DNA of 64,000 nucleotides from Gemmatimonadota bacterium (GCA_040388535.1 JAZKBR010000002.1:1-64000), one strand, 5' to 3'; shown: positions 52,109 through 62,204, numbered from the stretch's first letter. The notes: generated by a model from the letters alone, not told the origin. Made by a program: numbers and translations.

Positions 52109-53602
52109 CTACTTCGCCGCCGCAGTGATTGCGTCGATCGTCGCGATGCTGCCATGACCGCCAACAACCTGCTTGAGCGTGAGACCCCGCTGCTCCGCGA
52201 TGGTGAGGATCTCCTTCGCAGCGACCTTCGGCAAGGGGAACTGCGGGTTGGCCGACGCAGTGAGTATGTCGCTCTGGAACAGCACACCTGCCGACGGGAC
52301 GAAGGCGACGAGGTGCAGGCCAGCATCCTGTGCCGTCGTCACGGCATAGAGCACCACCCGCGACTCCCGACTCCCGATCGTCATCGAATCGGTGAACCCG
52401 GTGATCGCCGGCATCTTCCGGCCCTTCGAGAGTGCATCCGGCTTCACAGTCTTCTTCGCGGCCCCGATCGAGCGGATGAAATCCACGTTTTCGGTGCGGG
52501 TCACGACCGGAATGCCGGCGGCGAGCACCGCCCGAATGCCCCCGGCGTGATCCCAGTGATGATGCGTGTTGACGGCAACGCCGACCCGCTTGGCAGGGAA
52601 TCGCGCCGTCAAGGTGTCGAGGAGTGCCTGCACGAAAGCGACCGACAACGGCGCTTCCACCAGGACGAGCTGATTGGGCTGTTCAACCACGAGGGCGTTG
52701 TACTGTCCTCCCGCGCGCCAGACCCCAGGGGCGAGCGAGGTGAGCGTGACCGCGGTGGCAGCTATTTGTGCGGGAGCCGCTGGCTGCTGACGGTACTTGG
52801 CGAGGGTGGAGTCGGGGATCGCGAACACTGAATCAGGGATCGGCTGGTTCAACGAGATCACCCGCTGGATCGTCTGTGTTTCTCCCCGTCCTCCCTCGCT
52901 CCGGATCTGACCGGGAATGCGCACCGTGCCGGTGCTCCAGTGACTGAACACGACTGTGGTTGTGTTGTCGCCGAGAATGCCGTCATCGGTGACGCTCTCC
53001 TGCAGGGCAGGCAGTCCGGTAATCCGGTCAAACCAGATCGTGGTCGGCACTCCGTTCGCAACAAAGCGCACGCCATCGTCCAGTTGACCTCCAATCCGCC
53101 GTGGCGGTGCGGCCGCGATGGAGTCGGGCCGGTCGAGCAGCTTCAGCAGCATCACCGGCACGAAGGTCTCGAGTCCGGCGAGTGCGGTCTGCTGCAATTG
53201 CGGCGGCGGCACAATCTGGTTGCCGTTCGGCGCCACAAGCATCGCGCCGTCGGGCGTCGCGATGTTGGTCTGGCGATTCACCGTTGTGCTTCCCGCGAAC
53301 CTTGATTCGACGTCGTTGCGGACCCGCCGGCCGGCGCGGTCGCGGGTCTGTCGCGTGACCAGGAAGCCGGCGCCGAGAATGCCGCCCGGAACGTCCTCCT
53401 GACCACGGGTACGGCTGAAGGTCGCGACGTCGAGAACAATTGTGCGCAGGTCCCGCAACGCCTGCTCACCACCAACCGCGTCAATGGCTCGGCGCACCAC
53501 TTCGACCGCACCTTGCCGTGGCTGGGGAGGAGTTGGACGAGGGGTGACCCTCCCCGGGTCAGGCAGGAAGGAGATCATGGTCATCAGGGCGACGAACCGC
53601 AT
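52109..53602 (-). CDS. Secreted metallo-beta-lactamase-fold hydrolase
   Basis: A 497-residue protein. The N-terminal 270 residues form an outer-membrane lipoprotein-sorting-like domain with a signal-like start (VEVVRRAIDAVGGEQALRDL). The MBL domain has HHHWDH at 347-352 (ligands His347, His349, Asp351, His352), His430 and His483 (GGHGS). Substrate unknown. ATG 53602 has GGAG upstream. A dyad lies upstream at 53617-53639. Confidence 0.83.
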   Translation of the reverse strand: MRFVALMTMISFLPDPGRVTPRPTPPQPRQGAVEVVRRAIDAVGGEQALRDLRTIVLDVATFSRTRGQEDVPGGILGAGFLVTRQTRDRAGRRVRNDVESRFAGSTTVNRQTNIATPDGAMLVAPNGNQIVPPPQLQQTALAGLETFVPVMLLKLLDRPDSIAAAPPRRIGGQLDDGVRFVANGVPTTIWFDRITGLPALQESVTDDGILGDNTTTVVFSHWSTGTVRIPGQIRSEGGRGETQTIQRVISLNQPIPDSVFAIPDSTLAKYRQQPAAPAQIAATAVTLTSLAPGVWRAGGQYNALVVEQPNQLVLVEAPLSVAFVQALLDTLTARFPAKRVGVAVNTHHHWDHAGGIRAVLAAGIPVVTRTENVDFIRSIGAAKKTVKPDALSKGRKMPAITGFTDSMTIGSRESRVVLYAVTTAQDAGLHLVAFVPSAGVLFQSDILTASANPQFPLPKVAAKEILTIAEQRGLTLKQVVGGHGSIATIDAITAAAK

Positions 53603-53616
53603 CGGAGGCTCCAGGT

Positions 53617-53639
53617 GGATGGACAGTGATGTTCCATCC
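53617..53639. promoter_or_regulatory. Dyad in leader of the MBL gene
   Basis: GGATGGA and TCCATCC, 7-base arms and a 9-base loop, 15 bases before the ATG at 53602. It could be an operator or an RNA leader hairpin. Confidence 0.35.
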
Positions 53640-53714
53640 TACGGACCCAGCGCTCCGGAGTGATCAGCAGCGTGTATGGCAGTCGTAAGTAAGTTGTAGC
53701 CTGCGGCGCTCCGC

Positions 53715-54392
53715 CTATCGGTCGAGGCGGTACCCGATCTTGTAGACCGTGATGATGTGCCGCGGATTCGCAGGATCCGCTTCCAGCTTGCGCCGCAACT
53801 CCGCCACGTGAATATCGACCGTACGCGAAACGATATCGGCCTGATAGGTCCACACCTCTCGCAGGAGTGCTGCGCGCGAGACCGCCGCACCCTTGTGGCG
53901 CAGCAGCGCCATCAGCAGGTCGAACTCGCGCGGCGCCAGCGCCACCGATTCACCAGCGCGATAGACGGTGCGCGATGCCGGATTGACCTCGATCTCGCCG
54001 AACCGTTCGACCTCCGTGGGGCGGGTCCCGTTTCCGTGCGCCCGCCGCAGCAACGCGCGAACGCGTGCCAGCAGTTCGAGGGTGCCGAACGGCTTGGTCA
54101 CGTAGTCATCGGCGCCCAGTCCGAACGCCTGGACCTTGTTCGCCTCCTCCCCGCGCGCCGTCAACACCAGCACAGGTACCTCGCTGCCGGCGTTGCGGAT
54201 TGCCTCCAATGCGCGATAGCCATCGAGACGCGGCAGCATCAGGTCGAGAATGACCAGATCAGCGGCCCCCGCCTCCAGGACCCCGGTCTCTCCGTCGGCA
54301 GCGAGTGCGACGATGAAGCCGTCGTTCTCGAGCGCGGTCCGAAGCCCGAACGCGAGGTCTTCGTTGTCCTCGACTACGAGTACGCGCGTCAC
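53715..54392 (-). CDS. OmpR-family response regulator
   Basis: A 225-residue protein: receiver (VLVVEDNEDL, phospho-acceptor Asp50, ...LTAR, KPF) and a winged-helix domain (VALAPREFDLLMALLRHKG, VDIHVAELRRKLE, GYRLDR). GTG start overlaps the kinase stop as GTGA. It is placed after the kinase gene, the reverse of the usual order. Confidence 0.92.
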   Translation of the reverse strand: MTRVLVVEDNEDLAFGLRTALENDGFIVALAADGETGVLEAGAADLVILDLMLPRLDGYRALEAIRNAGSEVPVLVLTARGEEANKVQAFGLGADDYVTKPFGTLELLARVRALLRRAHGNGTRPTEVERFGEIEVNPASRTVYRAGESVALAPREFDLLMALLRHKGAAVSRAALLREVWTYQADIVSRTVDIHVAELRRKLEADPANPRHIITVYKIGYRLDR

Positions 54393-56086
54393 GATCGCAC
54401 CAGGGGGAGCTCGACCACGAACCGTGCGCCGCCGCCGGGGCGATCCTCCACCCGGCAATGTCCCCCAACCGACGAGGCCAGGTCGGCGACCACGGCGAGA
54501 CCGAGTCCACTGCCGCCCCGCGCAGCGTTCTGGTCGCGCGCGAGCCGGTAGTACGGCTCCCAGATGCGGTTCCGCTCGGCCGTTGGAATTCCCGGACCCT
54601 CGTCCTCGACCGCCAGCGATGCGACGGCACCCGGCGCCGCCGTCGAGGGGTTTTCATCGATGGCGACCACGACGCGTTGCCCGCGCGGGCCGTACTTGAG
54701 CGCATTCTCAACCAGGTTGCAGATGATCTGTGTGACGGCATCGCGATCCGCCGCCACCATGACGTCACGCTGCACATCGGCAAGGAGCAGGGCCTCGCAC
54801 TCGACCGCGAGCGGCTGGAACATCTCGCAGACATCCCGCGCGATGTCACCCAGCGACAGCGGCGCAGCTGCGGCCGGGGCGCTGACCGGTCGCGGTCGTC
54901 CGAATCGGAGGACGTTATCGATGAGGTTCGTCATCCGCAGCGATTCCCGGTGCACCACCGCCATCGCTCGCTGACGCTCGGCCTCCGTCCGGAAACTGTT
55001 GTGGAGCAGCAGTTCGCTGTGCAGCCGGATCTGGGTGATCGGTGTCCGGAGTTCGTGCGACACCCCCGACACGAAATCCTGCCGCAGCCGCACGAGTTGT
55101 TGCTCGCGACGCAGCATCAGGAGCGAGCCTGCGCCGAGCCCGAGCGCCAGGACGAGCAGGCCCGCAACCGTCCACTCGTCAGGTCCGCCTCCACCGGTCA
55201 GCAAGACGGTCTCGGCGGTCGCCTTGTCGAGGGTCGCACTGGCGCGCAGACCTCCAAAGGCATCGCCTATTGTGTCACGCGCGGCGAACGCGCTGTCGGG
55301 GCGCGGCCCGGACTCGAACACCTTCATGCCGTTGGCGGCGGCCACATAGACGCGCACCAGGGAATTGCCACGCATGCGCTCCAGCAGCGAAGGAGCGAGC
55401 ACTTGTGCATCGCTCATGGCCGCGCGCAGCACCTTCTGGATCGGCACGGTATCGATCACCATGCCATACACGGCGCTCAGCGGCTCCTGCATCGCCGGCC
55501 CCTCACGACGCTGTCCCGGCGTTGGCAGTCGCAAACGAAAGAGCACCACGAAGTGGTCGGGCCACGGGAGTGCGGGCGCGCCGGCAGGAAGAATGCGCGA
55601 ACTGCGGCGTCCCCAGCCGGCCGAATCGCCAAGCGCCAGCGCTACCAGCGAACGGCGCGTGACTGCCGGCAGCGAATCACCCTCAACAGTGAAGCCGCCG
55701 TCCGGGGTGATCCGGAACACGGTGCGCGCATTGGTCGCGGTGAGACATTCGCAGGGGTCGGCGCCAAGTTGTCGTCGCAGCAGCCCGGCGCCCGGCAACT
55801 CGGTGGGGATGCTCAGTGACAGGATCCCGGCGCTGCCCCGTACGGGACGCAGAAAGGCGCGGGTGATGAATCCCTGTGAGCTCTGGAGTGCCGCGGCCAG
55901 TCCGGCCCGGCCAGCGCGGGCGTACTGCCAGGCCGCAATTTCCGCGTAGTTGCGAAGCGCCGTCTCGGCCGAGCGTCGCTGCGACTCCGCCGCGTGCACC
56001 GCGAGCCAGGCCAGTGCCACGGAGAGCACCAGCGTCCCCGACAGCAGCAGGGTTCCAGGGGCGACGCGGCGCGAGGTCGGTGCCAT
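54389..56086 (-). CDS. Membrane sensor histidine kinase
   Basis: A 565-residue kinase. Helices at about 10-30 and 306-325 enclose a large periplasmic sensor domain with a CEC motif (about 112-114). The HisKA His344 is in SHELRTPI; the ATPase domain has NLVENALKYG, DEGPGIP, and GGSGLGLAVV. Start ATG 56086. It pairs with the OmpR-type regulator. Confidence 0.9.
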   Translation of the reverse strand: MAPTSRRVAPGTLLLSGTLVLSVALAWLAVHAAESQRRSAETALRNYAEIAAWQYARAGRAGLAAALQSSQGFITRAFLRPVRGSAGILSLSIPTELPGAGLLRRQLGADPCECLTATNARTVFRITPDGGFTVEGDSLPAVTRRSLVALALGDSAGWGRRSSRILPAGAPALPWPDHFVVLFRLRLPTPGQRREGPAMQEPLSAVYGMVIDTVPIQKVLRAAMSDAQVLAPSLLERMRGNSLVRVYVAAANGMKVFESGPRPDSAFAARDTIGDAFGGLRASATLDKATAETVLLTGGGGPDEWTVAGLLVLALGLGAGSLLMLRREQQLVRLRQDFVSGVSHELRTPITQIRLHSELLLHNSFRTEAERQRAMAVVHRESLRMTNLIDNVLRFGRPRPVSAPAAAAPLSLGDIARDVCEMFQPLAVECEALLLADVQRDVMVAADRDAVTQIICNLVENALKYGPRGQRVVVAIDENPSTAAPGAVASLAVEDEGPGIPTAERNRIWEPYYRLARDQNAARGGSGLGLAVVADLASSVGGHCRVEDRPGGGARFVVELPLVRS

Positions 56087-56207
56087 TGCAGAAAGGTGGC
56101 GGAGAATTCCTTCACCCGGCACCCGGCGAGTTGTAAGGATCTTGCGTCTTGGTCGTTTTCCCTCGCGACTCTCCGGGCGCCCCTGGAACGGCGGCCGGCC
56201 CCGTCCG

Positions 56208-56990
56208 CTAACCAGCGTCGTGCAACGCCTCGAGTCGCCGCTCCAGCTCCTCCCGACGGGCGCGCATCACCTTCACGCGCGTGCCGCCCGTGAGCACCAC
56301 GACACCGTCCCCTCGCTCGCCGGCCTCGACCGCCTTGACCCGCGAGAGATTCACCAGCGCCGAACGATGCACCCGCAGGAAGCGGCTCGGATCAAGTCGC
56401 TCCTCGAGGGAGGCCAATGTTTCGCGCAACAGATGGACCTTGGGGCCCACGTGCAGTTTGGCGTAGTAGTCGGCACCCTCGATCCAGTCGACATCGCGCG
56501 TTGCCACCACGATCACCTGACCCACCTCGCGGACAATCAGGCGGCCGACGCCGCTGCTCCGCCCCGCGGGCATCGCCTCCATTACCGCCAGCAGCTTCTG
56601 GCGCACGCCACTCAGGTCTCGCGGAGATCCCTCCGCACGAAGTCGCGCAATCGTCTGCTGCAATCGCTCGAGCGTGGCCGGCTTGAGGAGATAGTCGGTC
56701 GCGTTGATTTCGAACGCCTTGATGGCATAGGCATCGTGCGCCGTCACGAAGACGACCTGGGGAAAGGGGTCGAGATCGAGCAGTTCAACCAGTTCGAACC
56801 CGGACATTCCCGGCATCTGGACATCCACGAAGAGCACGTCGACCTGCCGGCCTTCCAAGCCCTGGATCGCCGATTGGCCGTCGGCATAGGCGCCGACAAC
56901 CGTGACCTCGGGAATCATCTCGAGCAGCTCGGCTAGCCCCTCACGGGCGAGCGGCTCGTCATCAATCACCACGACACGCAGGGCACTCAC
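56208..56990 (-). CDS. LytTR-family response regulator
   Basis: A 260-residue protein: receiver with phospho-acceptor Asp56 (LFVDVQMPG) and a C-terminal LytTR DNA-binding domain (about 155-255: YYAKLHVGPKVHLLRETLASLEERL, RFLRVHRSALVNLSRV). It is coupled to the LytS-type kinase by ATGA. Typical targets of LytTR regulators are direct repeats, which I do not see nearby. Confidence 0.92.
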   Translation of the reverse strand: MSALRVVVIDDEPLAREGLAELLEMIPEVTVVGAYADGQSAIQGLEGRQVDVLFVDVQMPGMSGFELVELLDLDPFPQVVFVTAHDAYAIKAFEINATDYLLKPATLERLQQTIARLRAEGSPRDLSGVRQKLLAVMEAMPAGRSSGVGRLIVREVGQVIVVATRDVDWIEGADYYAKLHVGPKVHLLRETLASLEERLDPSRFLRVHRSALVNLSRVKAVEAGERGDGVVVLTGGTRVKVMRARREELERRLEALHDAG

Positions 56991-58126
56991 GGAGTGCCCG
57001 AAGCGTTCGGAGCATCCGGCAGGGTGATGAGCACCCGCGCGCCACGTCCATCGGTGCCGGGGCCGATCTCGAGCGTGGCGCGCGTGCCATAGAGCCCCGC
57101 GAGCCGCGCGCGAGTGTTGCCAAGGCCGACACCTTCCCGCTGTTGGCCGCTTCCCATTCCCGCGCCATCATCCAGCACCGTGAGTCGCAATCCGGCGCCC
57201 GAAGCCTCGGCCCGCACGAGCAGCGAGAAGGGCCGTGTCGGATCGGTGTAGCCATGCCGGATGGCGTTCTCGACCAGCGGCTGCAGCAGGAACGACGGTA
57301 CCAACCACGGGTGGAGTTCCTCCGGCACATCGACGTGAACACTCAGCCGCTCACCATGGCGTACCTGCTCGATCCGGAGGTAATGCTCGAGTGCACCGAG
57401 TTCCACGCCCAGGGTGACCACCTGCGCGCGCGAGGATTCGAGCGAGTGGCGCAGCAATCCCGCCAGCGCGTTGACCATCTGTTCGACCTGGGGGTTGCTC
57501 CCGCGTCGCGCGAGCACCGCAATACTGTTGAGGGCGTTGAAGAGAAAATGCGGGTCGAGTTGCGCGCGAAGGCTTTCGAGTTGTGCATCGGCGAGGCGCG
57601 CATTGAGCCGCTCGGCCGCGACTTCAAGCCGTCGGGCACGTCGCAGGCTCAGGTAACTGTAGGCCACACCGATGACGGTGACGCCGAGCATCAGATTGGT
57701 CAGGGCGTTGTGGCGCGCCATGTGCCGCCACGCATCAAGGAAACCGCCACCCTGATGGCCGAACGTGAACCGCAACACCGGCGCGGCCAGGAACGGCACC
57801 ACCAGCACCGGGGTGAGGACCAGCCCGATCAGGGAGAGTGTGGTGATGGTCCGTGAAGGCGGCCGCTCGACGAGCCGTCGCACCAGCGGAATCACCAGCC
57901 CGGCCCACAACGACCAGCCGAGCCAGATAGCAACTTCCGTGACGAAGAGCTTGCCCCACGGTACGGGAGTCTCCCCCGGCGACATCAGTGCCCCCCATTC
58001 CGCCGAGCGAATGGTGAGCACCGTTAGCGCGAGTCCCATCAGCATGGCCTGCAGCCGGAGCGAACCCTCGAGCGGTTCGATCGCAGCCGGTTCAGCCGCC
58101 CTGGTATCTTCGCGCAGGCCAGTCAT
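56987..58126 (-). CDS. LytS-like sensor histidine kinase (His_kinase family)
   Basis: A 379-residue protein with four membrane helices (about 28-40, 60-82, 95-118, 141-160), a coiled-coil, the phospho-acceptor His193 in QLDPHFLFNALNSI, and an ATPase domain with VENAIRHGY and GVGLGNTRARL. It overlaps the LytTR gene by 4 bases and follows the ADOP gene by 30 bases. Confidence 0.9.
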   Translation of the reverse strand: MTGLREDTRAAEPAAIEPLEGSLRLQAMLMGLALTVLTIRSAEWGALMSPGETPVPWGKLFVTEVAIWLGWSLWAGLVIPLVRRLVERPPSRTITTLSLIGLVLTPVLVVPFLAAPVLRFTFGHQGGGFLDAWRHMARHNALTNLMLGVTVIGVAYSYLSLRRARRLEVAAERLNARLADAQLESLRAQLDPHFLFNALNSIAVLARRGSNPQVEQMVNALAGLLRHSLESSRAQVVTLGVELGALEHYLRIEQVRHGERLSVHVDVPEELHPWLVPSFLLQPLVENAIRHGYTDPTRPFSLLVRAEASGAGLRLTVLDDGAGMGSGQQREGVGLGNTRARLAGLYGTRATLEIGPGTDGRGARVLITLPDAPNASGTP

Positions 58127-58156
58127 CGAGAAAAGATAGCCCGCGCCAGCCCCGGC

Positions 58157-60592
58157 TCAGCCACCACTGCGAAGCGCCGCGCTCGGATCGGCGCGCGATG
58201 CGCGTCTGGCAGGCACCAGCGTAGCGATGAAACCGGTGAGCACCGCCCCCATGACCACGAGCAGCACGGCGCCAGGGTCGAGCACGCCAACGCCGTAGAG
58301 CAGCCCGGAAAGCAGCCGCGCCGTTGCGATGGCTCCGATCAGCCCGAGTACCGCGCCGCCGCCGACCAGGACGACCGATTCGCGGGCAACGAGCGTGATG
58401 ATCGCGCGGGGCGATGCACCCAGCGCCATCCGTACCGCCAGCTCCTGCCGGCGCTGAGTGACGAGGTAGGAGAGCACCGCAAAGATTCCCGCAAGCGACA
58501 GCAGCAGCGCGGCGAATGCATACCCTGACATCAGCTGGGTCGTCACCGTCATCCGCGCCCGCGCATCGCGAACGATCTCGTCCATCGTGAACACATTGTA
58601 GATCGCGACATCCGGCGCGGCCGCCGTGACGATCCGCCGAATCGGATTCACCAGCGTAGCCGCATCGCCGCGCGTGCGGGCAACGATCGTGATCTCGGTC
58701 CGGAACGCGCGATCCGACCAGGTACTGAGGCCCGGAGTATAGAACTCAGGGCGGGCCTCGTCGGTGAGCGAGCGATTCTTCGCATCGCCAACCACCGCGA
58801 CGATCGGCATCCACGGGGAGAACGGTCCGAACTTGAGGCGAGTGCCGACCGGATCCTTGCCATCCGGAAAGAGTCGCTTCGCCAGCGCCGCGCTGATGAC
58901 GATCGGCGTGTTCCGTTCGTTGGCATCGTCATCGGTGAAGAGTCGGCCACGCAGGACGGGGATCTCCATGGCAGCGAAGTACCCGGTAGTGGCGACGCGA
59001 TAGTCGGCCATCGGATCGGTGCCGTCGGCCTTGAAGGGGCGCCCCTCCACGGCCATCGAGGCATCCTCCCGACCGCGCGTCAGCGGCAACGCGTTCACCA
59101 GCCCGACCGAGCTCACCCCCGGCTGCTGGCCAATCTCGGAGAGGAGTCGCCGTAGGAGCGTCTCACGTGCGACGCGATTGCGCAGCGTTGCATCCGGCAG
59201 GTTGATCCGCATCGTGAGTGTCGAACCGGCGTTGAAGCCGAGCCGGACATCACGCACCGCGCGCGCCGAGGCGATCAGCAGCACCGCGCTATGCAGCAGC
59301 AACACGGCCAGTGCGACCTGCCCGATGGCGAGCATTCGCCGCAGCCCATTCGCGGACGCGGGTGTCGCGCCGGCGGTGCGGTCGCGAAGGCCCTGCGCCG
59401 GGTCACGTCCCGCCACCACCATCACCGGTACCGCGCCAACGACAGCACCGATGATGAGCACAACGATCACGACTGCCACCAGCGCCCGAGTGCCGAGCAC
59501 CGCTCCATCGGCTGCAATGCCGGCCGGAAGCAGCGATGACAGTAGCCGTGCGCCGACGATAGCGATGCCATAGCCGAGTGCCGCGCCGAGCGAAGCGAGC
59601 AGGGTCCCCTCGATGAGTGCCCCTCGCACGAGGCGGGTGCGGGTCGCGCCCAGCGACGCTCGCACCGCGAGTTCTTCGCTGCGCACCAGGACGCTCGCGA
59701 GTTGCAGGTTGGCCACGTTCGCACAGGTGAGCGTCAGCAGCATCAGCACACCCGCGAGCAGCAGCACCACCACCGGCCGGACGTCGCCGACGATTGCGTC
59801 CGCCAACGGGCGAACGTGCGCCTGATACCCGGCGGCATCGAGCGCGGAACCGGCGTGCGGACCAGGAAACTCGCGTCCGACAGCGCGAAGCGGCGCCGTG
59901 ATGTCAGCGGCCGCACTCTCGCGAGAGATGCCCGGCTTCAGCCGGGCAATTACCGAATAGTTGTTGTTGGTCGGGTTGATGGCGGTGGGGCTCAGCCGCA
60001 GCGGCTCCCACGCCGCGATGTCGCGTGACGGGAACGAGACGCGCGGTCCGAGCACGCCCACCACCGTGAATGGTTCCCCTTCGAGATTCACTACACTGCC
60101 CGCGATCTTCGGATCGGCATTGAATGCCGAACGCCAGAGCCAGTCCGACAGCACTACCACGCGCTCGGCGCCGGGCCGATCCTCTTCTGCCGTGAAGACG
60201 CGACCGAGTTGCGGCTGCGCGCCCAGCACCGTGAAGAGGCTCGCCGTGACCGGCGCGAGCACCAGGCGACGTGCCTCACCCGTCCGCACCAGATTGGCGT
60301 CACGCGTCTGCCATGCCCCAACGGCCGCGAGGGTGTGGCCATCCGAGACCACTCGCCGGTAGCCCACGTCGGAGAGCGACAGCTCCGGAAAACCGGGCGC
60401 CGGAATGGTCTGCGTGATGCTGACCAGTCGGCCGGCATCGGGATACGGCAGTGGCCGCAAGATCACCGCATCGACCACCGCGAAGACCGCGAGCGACGCC
60501 CCGATCCCCAATGCCAGTGTCAGCACCACCACGGCGGAATGCAGCGGACGCAGCCGGATCCGTCTGAGTGCAAACCAGAGATCGTGCCGCAT
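58157..60592 (-). CDS. ADOP-type FtsX/MacB permease
   Basis: An intact 811-residue permease: helix at about 18-40, MacB-type periplasmic core, FtsX domain 1 (about 270-400), second MacB core, FtsX domain 2 (about 690-800) ending in VPARRASRADPSAALRS. ADOPs are known from Acidobacteria and relatives as permeases with no linked ATPase. It is next to LytS/LytTR, so the pair could regulate it, and three bases below a small secreted protein gene. Confidence 0.9.
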   Translation of the reverse strand: MRHDLWFALRRIRLRPLHSAVVVLTLALGIGASLAVFAVVDAVILRPLPYPDAGRLVSITQTIPAPGFPELSLSDVGYRRVVSDGHTLAAVGAWQTRDANLVRTGEARRLVLAPVTASLFTVLGAQPQLGRVFTAEEDRPGAERVVVLSDWLWRSAFNADPKIAGSVVNLEGEPFTVVGVLGPRVSFPSRDIAAWEPLRLSPTAINPTNNNYSVIARLKPGISRESAAADITAPLRAVGREFPGPHAGSALDAAGYQAHVRPLADAIVGDVRPVVVLLLAGVLMLLTLTCANVANLQLASVLVRSEELAVRASLGATRTRLVRGALIEGTLLASLGAALGYGIAIVGARLLSSLLPAGIAADGAVLGTRALVAVVIVVLIIGAVVGAVPVMVVAGRDPAQGLRDRTAGATPASANGLRRMLAIGQVALAVLLLHSAVLLIASARAVRDVRLGFNAGSTLTMRINLPDATLRNRVARETLLRRLLSEIGQQPGVSSVGLVNALPLTRGREDASMAVEGRPFKADGTDPMADYRVATTGYFAAMEIPVLRGRLFTDDDANERNTPIVISAALAKRLFPDGKDPVGTRLKFGPFSPWMPIVAVVGDAKNRSLTDEARPEFYTPGLSTWSDRAFRTEITIVARTRGDAATLVNPIRRIVTAAAPDVAIYNVFTMDEIVRDARARMTVTTQLMSGYAFAALLLSLAGIFAVLSYLVTQRRQELAVRMALGASPRAIITLVARESVVLVGGGAVLGLIGAIATARLLSGLLYGVGVLDPGAVLLVVMGAVLTGFIATLVPARRASRADPSAALRSGG

Positions 60593-60595
60593 GGC

Positions 60596-60985
60596 TTACT
60601 TGCCCGGCGCGCGGCGCCGGCCGGTGAGCGTGCCCTCGTTCTCACCAAAGGTGAAGGCGCCCTTCACCGTCTCGCCCTCGAACAGCAGCTCGTAGTGGAT
60701 CTTCTGGCTGGGAGTGTTGCTGTCGAGGACCAGCTGATTGCCGAGTCGTTTGGTCTGCTGTACTGGCGACTGGTGGCCACCGACCATCAGCACCAGCGTG
60801 GCGCTGTCCTTCGCCGCCGGCACCGTCAGCAGCCCTTCGAGTATTCCGCCGCCGAAAGCAATCTCGAGGGTGTAGCTGCCGGGAGTGACCGCGCCACTGG
60901 GACGGGCCGGGGAAGCCGGGTTCTGGGCCGCCGCAACCGAAACGAGGAGCAGGGTCGGGACAATCGTGCGAAGGATTCGCAACAT
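60596..60985 (-). CDS. Small secreted protein, ADOP neighbour
   Basis: A 129-residue protein with a signal peptide (MLRILRTIVPTLLLVSVAAAQ) and a small beta-rich domain (SYTLEIAFGGGILEGLLTVPAAKDSATLVLMVGG) ending in FTFGENEGTLTGRR. No family recognised. Three bases separate it from the ADOP gene, so it may be part of the same transport unit. Confidence 0.68.
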   Translation of the reverse strand: MLRILRTIVPTLLLVSVAAAQNPASPARPSGAVTPGSYTLEIAFGGGILEGLLTVPAAKDSATLVLMVGGHQSPVQQTKRLGNQLVLDSNTPSQKIHYELLFEGETVKGAFTFGENEGTLTGRRRAPGK

Positions 60986-61187
60986 GGTAATTCTCCAAGG
61001 GTGACTGACCCGCAGGGACAATGCAGTTCAGCCAAGCTAGAGAGCGCCATTGCGCGCCAGCAACGACGAAGCAGGGAATCCGACGAGCGGAGCAGTGAAA
61101 ACACGGAATCCCCCGTCCGCTATGGCGCCCGGCCGTACACCACGGCATAATCCCGGATGATCTCGATGCGCGGAAGGCTATACGCCA

Positions 61188-62168
61188 ATGACTGACGGCC
61201 AGAACGAGCCGCAGGCGAGCGCATCGGCGAAGTCAGCGGAAGCATTGGCTACCGACCCCGACTTCCAGCAATCGCTTCTCAACGCCATCAACGATGCTTC
61301 ACCCGAAGGAATCGTGGTGATCGATGGCAACGGGACCATCGTCTCGTACAATCAGCAGATTATCGATCTCTGGAGGATTCCACCGGGTCGGATGCGAGGC
61401 GTGCACGTGGGGAGCGCGATCGGCACCGTCGATGACCCGCTCCTCGCCGGCATCGCGAAGCAGCTCAAGGACCCCGTCGCCTTCCGGGACCGTGTCCGCG
61501 AGCTGCACTATTCTCCCGAACTCGATGATCACTGCGAGCTCGAGTTGAAGGACGGTCGGACCCTGGAACGCGACTCCACTGCGCTACGCGGCAAGCACGG
61601 TCAGTATCTGGGCCGCGTCTGGTTCTATCGCGACATTACGCCGTGGAAGGAGGCACAGGCCAAACTCGAGGCGCTCGCCCGACAGGATCCGCTCACCGGC
61701 GTGATGAATCGCCGCTATTTCGACGAACGAGCAAAGCTGGAGTTTGCCCGGGCCGTGCGCGAGCAGAAGCCGGTCGCGATCGTGGAATTCGATCTCGATT
61801 TCTTCAAGCAGGTCAACGATCGCCACGGCCACGCCACAGGTGACGAGCTGCTCAAGGTCGTGTGCGACACCTGTCGGGCGATCGTTCGCGAGACCTCGCT
61901 CTTCGCCCGGATTGGCGGCGAGGAGTTCGCCGTGCTGCTGGCCGGCGCGAACCTGAAGGGTGCCCTGATATTTGCCGAGCGCCTGCGTGAAGCCGTTGCG
62001 GCGGCGCGGCTGAACGTCAATGGCGAAATGATCGCCGCCACCATCAGTGTGGGGGTGGCGATGCGTCACGCCGCCGATACCACACCAGAGGAGTGCCTGC
62101 TGCGTGCCGATAAGGCGATGTACCTGGCGAAGTCCAGGGGTCGGAATCGCGTAGAGGTCGCCGATTGA
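61188..62168 (+). CDS. PAS-GGDEF diguanylate cyclase
   Basis: A 326-residue cytosolic protein: PAS domain at about 30-150 (EGIVVIDGNGTIVSYNQQIIDLW) and a GGDEF domain at about 165-325 with active-site GGEEF at 243-247 and metal Asp residues in DLDFFKQVND. The RxxD inhibitory site is not present (RETS at 234-237), so feedback by c-di-GMP may be absent. It should make c-di-GMP in response to a PAS signal. Confidence 0.92.
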   Translation: MTDGQNEPQASASAKSAEALATDPDFQQSLLNAINDASPEGIVVIDGNGTIVSYNQQIIDLWRIPPGRMRGVHVGSAIGTVDDPLLAGIAKQLKDPVAFRDRVRELHYSPELDDHCELELKDGRTLERDSTALRGKHGQYLGRVWFYRDITPWKEAQAKLEALARQDPLTGVMNRRYFDERAKLEFARAVREQKPVAIVEFDLDFFKQVNDRHGHATGDELLKVVCDTCRAIVRETSLFARIGGEEFAVLLAGANLKGALIFAERLREAVAAARLNVNGEMIAATISVGVAMRHAADTTPEECLLRADKAMYLAKSRGRNRVEVAD

Positions 62169-62204
62169 GTGCGTGACCCGCAGCGCGCGGGGTGAGCGCC
62201 GCTC

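Noticed and set aside
53640-53714. Promoter boxes for the MBL gene
   Set aside because: Only weak matches (TACGAC, TACACG) without proper spacing were seen.
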